Assembly: GCA_902786565.1 (NCBI GenBank)
Contig: CADACW010000014.1
Span: forward strand, 49,734 to 113,733
Reading direction: 5' to 3'
Length of the DNA: 64,000 nucleotides
DNA from: an uncultured Prevotellaceae bacterium
Lineage (GTDB): Bacteria > Bacteroidota > Bacteroidia > Bacteroidales > Bacteroidaceae
Shown: piece after piece, positions 15,989 to 23,099 of the stretch
Layout: each line of letters opens with the position of its first letter
Position numbering within the stretch: the first letter of the stretch is position 1
Position numbers and translations under genes: made by a program
Notes under the pieces: generated by a model
Seen by the model: the letters and a program-made list of their open reading frames with translations, nothing else
The model's database searches: none
What the model was told of the DNA's origin: nothing

Positions 15989-17497
15989 ATGATCCACGAA
16001 GCAATCCTCAACCTATTCAGACAAGTGGCATCGGCAGTCCTCCTGCTGCTCGCTACGGGCGCACAGGCCCAGATACCGCAGTTTGACAATCAGACGTCGG
16101 AGGCAACAGCACGCACGTTCACGCTCAACCTGACCGATGACGGGGCGGCACAGATGGTGTGCTTCCTCCCCAAGTCACCATCGGGCCGAGCCATCGTGGG
16201 CGTGCCCGGAGGCGGCTACTCCATGTTGTCAAACACCCATGAGGGCACACTGGCCCACAGCTGGCTGAACGGACAGGGCATTGCCTACTTCGTGGTGAAC
16301 TACCGGCTGCCCAACGGCGACCGCTCAAAGCCTATCGCCGACGTAGAGGCAGGCATCCGCATAGTGCGCGACTCGGCGCAGGTGTGGGGCATCAACCCGC
16401 ACGACGTGGGCATCATGGGCTTCTCGGCCGGCGGTCACCTCTCATCGGTCATCTCCACCCATTCATCCTTCGAGGTGCGCCCCGACTTCACCATCCTCTT
16501 CTATCCCGTCATCTCCATGGACGAGCGCGTCAGCCACAAGTGGTCGTGCCGCAACTTCCTGGGCGAGCAGGGGCAGAAAGACTCTAAATTAGTGCGTGAG
16601 TTCTCGACCGACAAGGCTGTGCGACGCCACCTTACCCCTCCCGCCTGTATCATCATGGCCAACGACGACCAGTTGGTGCCACCCGTCACCAATGGCGTAC
16701 AGTATTACTCGGCCATGCGCAACGTCGGCAACGAGTGCGCTATGTACATCTACCCCACGGGCAGCCACGGCTTCGGCTTCGGCACCTGGTTCAAGTATCA
16801 CGACCAGATGCTCACCGACCTGGGCAACTGGCTCAACAGCGTCCACACGCCCAAGCCCGGCGCCAAACGCGTGGCCTGCATCGGCAACAGCATCACCGAC
16901 GGCCACGGCATCGACATGGCCACAGCCTACGGCTATCCCGCCGAACTGCAGAAGATTCTGGGCGACAACTACTGGGTGAAGAACTTCGGTGTCTCGTCGC
17001 GCACCATGCTCAACAAGGGCGACCACCCTTATATGGACGAGATGGCCTGGCGCGACGCACTGGCCTTCCGCCCCGACATCGTCGTCGTCAAGCTCGGCAC
17101 CAACGACTCGAAGCCCGAGAACTGGCAGTACAAGGCGGAGTTCAAGCACGACCTGCAGCAGCTCATCACCACCCTGCGCCCAGACTTGGCCCAGACAACC
17201 ACAAAGAAGAAGAAAGGCAAGGCCAAACGGAAAGAGGAGCCGAAGCCCAAGCCTGAGATTTACCTCTGCACACCCATCCCGGCCATCAAGAGCACCTGGA
17301 ACATCAGCGACTCCGTCATCGTAGCGGGCATCATCCCCATCCAGCAGGAAGTGGCAGCAGAATACGGCCTGCACGTCATCGACCTGCACACGCTCTTTGC
17401 CAACGATGCCGACAAGATGCTCTCCGACGGCATCCACCCCAACGCCAAGGGTGCCCACCGGATGGCCGAAATCATTGCCGCAGAGATAGGAAAGTAG
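15989..17497 (+). CDS. Secreted two-domain esterase: alpha/beta hydrolase fused to SGNH hydrolase
   Basis: The 502-residue protein has a signal peptide (about 1-27, ending GAQAQ). Domain 1 (about 35-285) is an alpha/beta hydrolase of the carbohydrate esterase/BD-FAE kind: oxyanion motif VPGGGYS, nucleophile Ser in GFSAGGH (about 148), Asp in NDDQLVPP and His in GSHGFG. Domain 2 (about 292-500) is an SGNH/GDSL hydrolase: GNSITDG (about 298), GTND (about 370) and DGIHPN (about 479). A lysine-rich insert (about 392-412) interrupts domain 2. Such fusions usually remove acetyl or other ester groups from plant polysaccharides. It is 5 nt upstream of the transpeptidase gene. Confidence 0.88.
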   Translation: MIHEAILNLFRQVASAVLLLLATGAQAQIPQFDNQTSEATARTFTLNLTDDGAAQMVCFLPKSPSGRAIVGVPGGGYSMLSNTHEGTLAHSWLNGQGIAYFVVNYRLPNGDRSKPIADVEAGIRIVRDSAQVWGINPHDVGIMGFSAGGHLSSVISTHSSFEVRPDFTILFYPVISMDERVSHKWSCRNFLGEQGQKDSKLVREFSTDKAVRRHLTPPACIIMANDDQLVPPVTNGVQYYSAMRNVGNECAMYIYPTGSHGFGFGTWFKYHDQMLTDLGNWLNSVHTPKPGAKRVACIGNSITDGHGIDMATAYGYPAELQKILGDNYWVKNFGVSSRTMLNKGDHPYMDEMAWRDALAFRPDIVVVKLGTNDSKPENWQYKAEFKHDLQQLITTLRPDLAQTTTKKKKGKAKRKEEPKPKPEIYLCTPIPAIKSTWNISDSVIVAGIIPIQQEVAAEYGLHVIDLHTLFANDADKMLSDGIHPNAKGAHRMAEIIAAEIGK

Positions 17498-17502
17498 AAA
17501 CC

Positions 17503-18645
17503 ATGAAGTGCGGAAACAGAATCGTAGCGGCTGTTGTCATCGTCCTTTCCCTGACATTACACTCCAACAGCCTCCATGCTCTTGCACCCCTCTCCTTGGA
17601 GACGGACACAGCGCAGACATTGCAACCTGAACTGCAGAAGCTGGGCGACCGCCTGCTGGCCGGAAAGACGGGCAGCATCGTGGCCATCGACCCTGCCACG
17701 GGCGAGATTCTATGCCTGGCCACAAACTCAGACCATGGCAGCGACGTGAAGTTGGCCATCGGTAAGCCCTACGCACCGGGGTCCACCTTCAAGCCGGCAC
17801 AGGCACTCACACTCCTCTCCGAGGGTGTCGTGACCGAAGAGACCGCCGTGGCCTGCGACAAGGGAATCACCGATGGCAACATCCGCGTGGGCTGTCACCA
17901 ACACCGCTCGCCGCTCAAGCTGAAGGAGGCCCTCGCCCAGTCGTGCAACACATGGTTCCTGGTCACCTTCGCCTCGATGATCAACGACGACTTCATGTAC
18001 GAAACCCGCGAGGAGGCCATCACCACCTGGCGCAGCTATATGCAGAGCATGGGACTGGGCGGACCTATGCACATCGACATCGAGGGTGAAGAGGGTGGTC
18101 TGCTGGCCGGGGCCGACTATCTGAACCGCCGCTACAAGGACGGATGGGACGGCAAAACCATCTGGTGGGCAGGCATGGGTCAGGGCGACGTGACGCTCAC
18201 ACCTCTGCAGATGTGCAATCTTGCCGTCACCATTGCCAACCGCGGCTGGTACTACGTGCCCCATATCCACAAGAAGCCTAAGAATCCACGCTTCAGCACC
18301 AAACGTCAGACGAAGGTGCTCCCCGAAGCCTACCCACCCGTGGTGGAGGGCATGCGCCTGGCCGTGGAGCACGGCACCGCCTTCGGCATCCGCACCTCCT
18401 ACCCCATTTGCGGTAAGACGGGAACGGTGGAAAATCCCGGCACCGACCATTCCGCCTTCATCGGTTTTGCGCCAAAAGATGCTCCTCGCATCGCCGTCAG
18501 CGTCTACGTGGAGCATGGTGGTTTCGGGGCAGACCTTGCCGCCCCCATTGCCGCCCTCATCATCGAGAAGCACCTGAAGGGCACGCTATCCGAGCGTTCA
18601 GAGCAGCGTGCCAAAAGCATCGCCGCCAAGAAAATCATTCAATGA
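17503..18645 (+). CDS. Stand-alone penicillin-binding transpeptidase domain protein
   Basis: The 380-residue protein has an N-terminal signal or anchor (about 8-27) and then directly a transpeptidase domain. The active-site serine is in PGSTFK (Ser about 94), the second motif is SCN (about 147) and the third KTG (about 304, CGKTGTVEN). The N-terminal pedestal domain of ordinary class B PBPs, normally over 150 residues, is missing. It resembles the catalytic half of PBP2 (GQGDVTLTPLQMCNLAVTIANRG). A role in peptidoglycan cross-linking or a D,D-carboxypeptidase-like activity is inferred. Its last 11 nt overlap the convergent endonuclease gene. Confidence 0.85.
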   Translation: MKCGNRIVAAVVIVLSLTLHSNSLHALAPLSLETDTAQTLQPELQKLGDRLLAGKTGSIVAIDPATGEILCLATNSDHGSDVKLAIGKPYAPGSTFKPAQALTLLSEGVVTEETAVACDKGITDGNIRVGCHQHRSPLKLKEALAQSCNTWFLVTFASMINDDFMYETREEAITTWRSYMQSMGLGGPMHIDIEGEEGGLLAGADYLNRRYKDGWDGKTIWWAGMGQGDVTLTPLQMCNLAVTIANRGWYYVPHIHKKPKNPRFSTKRQTKVLPEAYPPVVEGMRLAVEHGTAFGIRTSYPICGKTGTVENPGTDHSAFIGFAPKDAPRIAVSVYVEHGGFGADLAAPIAALIIEKHLKGTLSERSEQRAKSIAAKKIIQ

Positions 18646-19504
18646 GGAATCCCCTTTTCAGACCCTCCGAATTAGCAACACTCCAATCCTTTGTCAGATG
18701 GTCTCTTACTGAAAGGAACAAGTGTTTCACTACGTCTGCATAGATGGGGTTCTTCTGGTATGTGGGCAGCAGTCGGTCCTTACGGTCGGTATTCTTCTGT
18801 TTGCGGAGAATGTAAATTTGGTCAATCTTGTACTTTTTCAGATTGATATTGTCAGTCAACTTCAGCCACTCCGCTATAATAATATACATAGAGTTAGGAT
18901 TGAACTCCATCAACTGAGAAGCCGTAGTAGACGACCCTTCAAGCATAGTTTTGTCAAGGTACGTCTTGCACTCGATGGCCACGGCAGGGATTTGAAGATT
19001 TTCCTCTTGCACATTTGTCTCTCCCTCACACTGGAATTTTGCGCCCACATTCACGCCTATCAGGAAGTCGTGCTCTTTGTGCTCGATGGTGAAGCAAGGC
19101 TTCTTCACCATTTCAGTATAAGATGTAGGCCGATAAGAAATACTTTTTAAGGCGCTTGCTTTACCAATCAGGGCATTTCCGGCTATGCTCGCAATGAGGT
19201 CGTGGAAAAGGTAGTAGCAAAATTCTTCCAGCACACTTGACTGAAGATTTGAGCGAGAGTCGAATGCCTCAGCGTATGTCTTTGCCTCTATGAAATCCTT
19301 ATATGCGTTCAAAAGTTCCACACGTCTGTTTATAACAGTTTCCACTTCACCATCTGTGGAGTCTACGAATGGTCCTTTCAGACTCAGGTTGTCGCTTTTC
19401 CACTGCTCATAGGAGTTCCGAATCTTGACAAGATAGGCACTACGCTTTTCGTCTTTGCTGAATTCCTTTTCTTTTCTCGAAATGTTATCTCCATGTACAA
19501 ACAT
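18635..19504 (-). CDS. Type II restriction endonuclease, Bpu10I-like family
   Basis: The 289-residue protein resembles the RE_Bpu10I family (PF09549). The recognisable core is PAVAIECKTYLDKTMLEGSS (about 171-190), whose E-C-K matches the D/ExK part of a PD-(D/E)xK nuclease. KYKIDQIYILRKQKNTDRK follows near 228-246. It would cut unmodified DNA. Bpu10I itself uses two different subunits and cuts an asymmetric site; here there is only one endonuclease gene. It lies 5 nt after the C5-methyltransferase gene and overlaps the transpeptidase gene tail to tail. The region reads as more AT-rich than its flanks, consistent with acquisition. Confidence 0.75.
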   Translation of the reverse strand: MFVHGDNISRKEKEFSKDEKRSAYLVKIRNSYEQWKSDNLSLKGPFVDSTDGEVETVINRRVELLNAYKDFIEAKTYAEAFDSRSNLQSSVLEEFCYYLFHDLIASIAGNALIGKASALKSISYRPTSYTEMVKKPCFTIEHKEHDFLIGVNVGAKFQCEGETNVQEENLQIPAVAIECKTYLDKTMLEGSSTTASQLMEFNPNSMYIIIAEWLKLTDNINLKKYKIDQIYILRKQKNTDRKDRLLPTYQKNPIYADVVKHLFLSVRDHLTKDWSVANSEGLKRGFLIE

Positions 19505-19509
19505 AACGG

Positions 19510-20709
19510 CTAATCTCGGTTTAATTGTTCATAAATATTTTCAGCTATGGCTTTTGCCATCAGAGGGGGGACTGCATTGCCTATTTGATTGTACTGACAA
19601 AGGTGTATCTCGTCCAGCCGTCCTTCCTTTTTCAGCAGGGAATGACTTGGAATCGTTGGATGACCTTTGAACACATACCAATCGGGGAACGACTGGATTC
19701 TGGCGCCCTCACGGGCAGTAAAATTTCTGTTCTTATAAGGATGAACAAAGTTGGCATAGAACGACGCTGCTATCGTGTGGCAGGGCTTGAATGGATACAT
19801 CCGTCGGCTATTTTGACTATAAACCTTTGTAGCCAACACTTTACTATTCCTCTTGAAAGGCTTAAGTTCTTCCGGCACATCAGAGCCCGACTCACCCCAC
19901 TTGATAGCTTTGAAACGCTCCACCATCCTCGGCGTATGGTTCATCGCCTTATGATTATAAAGTTTTGCCGCACCACGTCGCAATAAGCGCTGGTAATCAT
20001 TTTCCGGTTCCTTGGTGTAATCCATCTCTTCTGCACCACCACATGCCTCCACGTCGGGGAGGTCGGAGATAGCATCCCAAAGCGTGGGGCAAGGTTTAAG
20101 GTTTTCGGTAAAAAGATTTCCTCCTTCGTGCACAGAGTGTGTAGGTAGCGGAAAGAATGCTTCCAGCTTCTTCTTGCTGGCCACGACCAATAGCCGTTTT
20201 CTGATTTGAGGCACACCATAGTCGGTTGCGCTAATGATGCTATGCTCAACATGATAGCCCAATGCCTTCAGCTCTTCTTTGATGATATTGAGCACGTAAC
20301 TCCCCGAAATTGTCTTTGCTTTTACCAGGTTTGGCACATTCTCCATAATGACAACCTCCGGCAGCAAGAGCCTTGCCACCCTAAGAAATTCTATGAAAAG
20401 ACTGTTTCGGGGGTCTTTTGCATCACCTGCTTTCTTATTGGCAATAGAGAATCCCTGACACGGAGGCCCTCCAAGAAGAACGTCTACTTTGCCTTTGAAC
20501 TTCGCAAGAATCTCCGCGTCAGAGACTTTGCGGATATCATTATTGATTACGTCAGTCTCAGGATGATTGAAGCTGAACGTCTCAGACGCCCACAGGTCAG
20601 CCTCGATGGCTCCTATGATGTCATATTTACCGGTCAAAGAGAATCCAAGGCTGAAACCTCCTGCTCCAGCAAATGTGTCCAATACGTTCAGCTTCTCTTT
20701 ATTCTGCAT
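19510..20709 (-). CDS. DNA (cytosine-5-)methyltransferase of the R-M pair
   Basis: From ATG 20709 the enzyme has 399 residues. Conserved C5 motifs are present in order: I (DTFAGAGGFSLGF, about 10-22), IV (GGPPCQGFS, catalytic Cys about 82), VI (MENV), VIII (QIRKRLLVVAS) and X (QIGNAVPPLMAKAIAE near the end). A moderate target-recognition region lies between VIII and IX. It would protect the endonuclease's site. An in-frame ATG at 20745 would overlap the nrdD stop by 26 nt; the ATG at 20709 lies 10 nt past it and starts a typical N-terminus. It probably shares the nrdD transcript. Confidence 0.92.
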   Translation of the reverse strand: MQNKEKLNVLDTFAGAGGFSLGFSLTGKYDIIGAIEADLWASETFSFNHPETDVINNDIRKVSDAEILAKFKGKVDVLLGGPPCQGFSIANKKAGDAKDPRNSLFIEFLRVARLLLPEVVIMENVPNLVKAKTISGSYVLNIIKEELKALGYHVEHSIISATDYGVPQIRKRLLVVASKKKLEAFFPLPTHSVHEGGNLFTENLKPCPTLWDAISDLPDVEACGGAEEMDYTKEPENDYQRLLRRGAAKLYNHKAMNHTPRMVERFKAIKWGESGSDVPEELKPFKRNSKVLATKVYSQNSRRMYPFKPCHTIAASFYANFVHPYKNRNFTAREGARIQSFPDWYVFKGHPTIPSHSLLKKEGRLDEIHLCQYNQIGNAVPPLMAKAIAENIYEQLNRD

Positions 20710-20719
20710 TTTCTTTCTG

Positions 20720-22969
20720 TTAGAATAGTGTCTGTTCACCGTCATCGATGTGGGTGACGCGGTCGTTCAGTTCGGCCAGTTTGCCGCTGTTCCAGCGGTC
20801 GGTGGTGCCAACGAGGTAGCCGGTGATGCGCTGCAAGCGGTCGATGTTGTGGCTGTGGCAGCGGGGGCACTCCTTCAGGTCTTGAGTGGCGTTCTCATAG
20901 CCGCAGTCCATGCAGCGGTTGCGGTTGTGGTTCACCGAGCCGTAGCCCATGTTCAGGCGGTCCATCATGTCTACCACACTCATGATGACCTGCGGGTTGT
21001 GGGTGGCATCGCCGTCAATCTCCACATAGAAAATGTGGCCGCCACGGGTCAGGTCGTGGTAAGGTGCCTCCACCTCAGCCTTATGGCGTGCCGAGCACTT
21101 GTAGTAGACGGGCACGTGATTCGAGTTGGTGTAGTAGTCGCGGTCGGTGATGCCAGGCAGACTGCCGAAGTCCTTTCGGTCGCGCTTGGTGAATCGGCCT
21201 GCCAGTCCCTCTGCGGGCGTGGCCAGCACGGAATAGTTGTGGTGATAACGCTCCGAGAACTCGTTGACGCGGTCGCGCATGTAGGTGATGATGCGCAGCC
21301 CCAGCTGCTGGGCCTCCTCGCTCTCGCCGTGGTGCTTGCCGGTCAGGGCCACCAGACACTCAGCCAACCCGATGAAGCCGATGCCGAGCGTGCCCTGATT
21401 GATGACGTTCTCGATGGTCTCGTTGGGTTTCAGCTTGTCGCCGCCTATCCACAGGCTCTTCATCAGCAGGGGGAACTGCTTGGCCAGGGCCGTCTTCTGG
21501 AACTGGAAGCGGTCGTCCAACTGCTTGGCGGCCACTTCGAGCATTCCGTCCAGGCGGGCGAAGAACTTGGCGATGCGCTGCTCTTTCGCCTCCTGCCCGT
21601 CGCCACTCACTTCCTGCATGCACTCAATGGCCAGCCTCACAATGTTGATGGTGGTAAACGAGAGGTTGCCGCGCCCTATGCTGGTCTTCGGCCCGAAGCG
21701 GTTCTCGAAGACACGTGTCCGACAGCCCATCGTGGCCACCTCGTGCAGATAGCGTTTGGGGTCGTCGGCCCGCCACTCGTCGGTCTGGTTGAAGGTGGCG
21801 TCGAGGTTGAGGAAGTTGGGGAAGAACCGCCTTGCCGTCACCTTGCAGGCCAGCTGGTAGAGGTCGAAGTTACGGTCTTCGGGCAGATAGTTCACGCCGC
21901 GCTTCTTCTTCCATATCTGTATGGGGAAGATGGCCGTCTCGCCGCCGCCCACTCCCTCGTAGGTGGAGAGCAGAATTTCGCGCATCACGCACCGGCCCTC
22001 GGCCGAGGTGTCCGTGCCGTAGTTGATGCTTGAGAAGACCACTTGGTTGCCACCACGCGAGTGGATGGTGTTCATGTTGTGGATGAAGGCCTCCATGGCC
22101 TGGTGCACACGGCCCACAGTCTTGTTGATGGCGTGCTGGCGCACCCGGTCTAAGCCCTTCAGCCCGTCGAGGGGCTGTTTCAGATAGTCCATCAGGGGCT
22201 CGTCGTAGAGGGCTGAGAAGTCTTCGCCGTAGAGATCCTCCAGATATTTCACCTCTTCTATATACGTGAGGCGCACGAAAGGTGCCAGATAGAAGTCGAA
22301 GGCGGGTATGGCCTGTCCACCGTGCATCTCGTTCTGCGCGCACTCCATCGATATGCATGCCAGCACGCTTGCCGTCTCTATGCGCTTGGCTGGGCGCGAG
22401 GCACCGTGGCCGGCAATGAAGCCGCAGTTCAGGATGTTGTCAAGGGGGTGCTGCACGCAGGTGAGCGACTTGGTGGGATAGTAGTCCTTGTCGTGTATGT
22501 GCAGGTAGTTGCCCTTGACGGCATCGCGTGCCTCGTCCGAGAGCAGGTAGTCGTCGACGAAGGGCTTGGTGCTCTCCGATGCGAACTTCATCATCATGCC
22601 TGCGGGTGTGTCGGCATTCATGTTGGCGTTCTCGCGGGTCACGTCGTTGCTCTTCACATTGACGATGTCGAGGAAGATGTCGCGGGTCTTCGCCTTGCGG
22701 GCAATGGAGCGCTGGTTGCGATAGGCAATGTACTTCTGTGCCACGTCCTTTCGGCTCGACTTCATCAGTTCCAGTTCCACGGCATCCTGTATCTCCTCCA
22801 CCGTCATCTGCGACTGTCCGCGCTGTGCCACATGGTCAGTAATCTGGCCTATCAGCCTCTCGTCCTCACCCTTGTCGGTGGTCATCATGGCCTTACGGAT
22901 GGCAGCCATGATTTTCTGTTCGTTGAAGCCGACGATTCGCCCGTCGCGCTTCACTACGGTCTGTATCAT
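20720..22969 (-). CDS. nrdD: Anaerobic ribonucleoside-triphosphate reductase
   Basis: NrdD is the glycyl-radical class III reductase that makes dNTPs without oxygen. The 749 residues include an N-terminal ATP-cone (about 1-95, VVKRDGRIVGFNEQKIMAAI), the barrel domain, a zinc site with two CxxC pairs (CMDC and CPRC, about 680-700) and the radical loop ITGYLVGTTDRWNSGK (Gly near 716). It needs the activase NrdG, usually encoded next to it. Here the next genes on the strand are the restriction-modification pair, and nrdG is not in the window. A -7 box and an inverted repeat lie upstream. Confidence 0.95.
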   Translation of the reverse strand: MIQTVVKRDGRIVGFNEQKIMAAIRKAMMTTDKGEDERLIGQITDHVAQRGQSQMTVEEIQDAVELELMKSSRKDVAQKYIAYRNQRSIARKAKTRDIFLDIVNVKSNDVTRENANMNADTPAGMMMKFASESTKPFVDDYLLSDEARDAVKGNYLHIHDKDYYPTKSLTCVQHPLDNILNCGFIAGHGASRPAKRIETASVLACISMECAQNEMHGGQAIPAFDFYLAPFVRLTYIEEVKYLEDLYGEDFSALYDEPLMDYLKQPLDGLKGLDRVRQHAINKTVGRVHQAMEAFIHNMNTIHSRGGNQVVFSSINYGTDTSAEGRCVMREILLSTYEGVGGGETAIFPIQIWKKKRGVNYLPEDRNFDLYQLACKVTARRFFPNFLNLDATFNQTDEWRADDPKRYLHEVATMGCRTRVFENRFGPKTSIGRGNLSFTTINIVRLAIECMQEVSGDGQEAKEQRIAKFFARLDGMLEVAAKQLDDRFQFQKTALAKQFPLLMKSLWIGGDKLKPNETIENVINQGTLGIGFIGLAECLVALTGKHHGESEEAQQLGLRIITYMRDRVNEFSERYHHNYSVLATPAEGLAGRFTKRDRKDFGSLPGITDRDYYTNSNHVPVYYKCSARHKAEVEAPYHDLTRGGHIFYVEIDGDATHNPQVIMSVVDMMDRLNMGYGSVNHNRNRCMDCGYENATQDLKECPRCHSHNIDRLQRITGYLVGTTDRWNSGKLAELNDRVTHIDDGEQTLF

Positions 22970-23009
22970 AATGCAATAAGTTGTTTAAGATGGGTATTAG
23001 TTTAAAATG

Positions 23010-23057
23010 GGCTTGCAAAGATACCACATTTTTTTGAAGTGGCACACTTTGCAAGCC
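23010..23057 (-). promoter_or_regulatory. Inverted repeat and -7 box upstream of nrdD
   Basis: GGCTTGCAAAG (23010-23020) and CTTTGCAAGCC (23047-23057) are perfect 11-nt reverse complements, with an inner CCAC/GTGG pair. On the minus strand TATCTTTG (23017-23024) falls at the edge of the hairpin. It may be the terminator of the upstream ATPase gene, an operator at the nrdD promoter, or both. It does not resemble an NrdR box. Confidence 0.5.
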
Positions 23058-23099
23058 TATTTTTGTAGTTAAAAAAAGTCAAACTCTTTGCCCATCGGC

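Noticed and set aside
20750-22033. 427-codon plus-strand open frame
   Set aside because: Antisense of nrdD; nrdD carries the zinc and glycyl-radical motifs.
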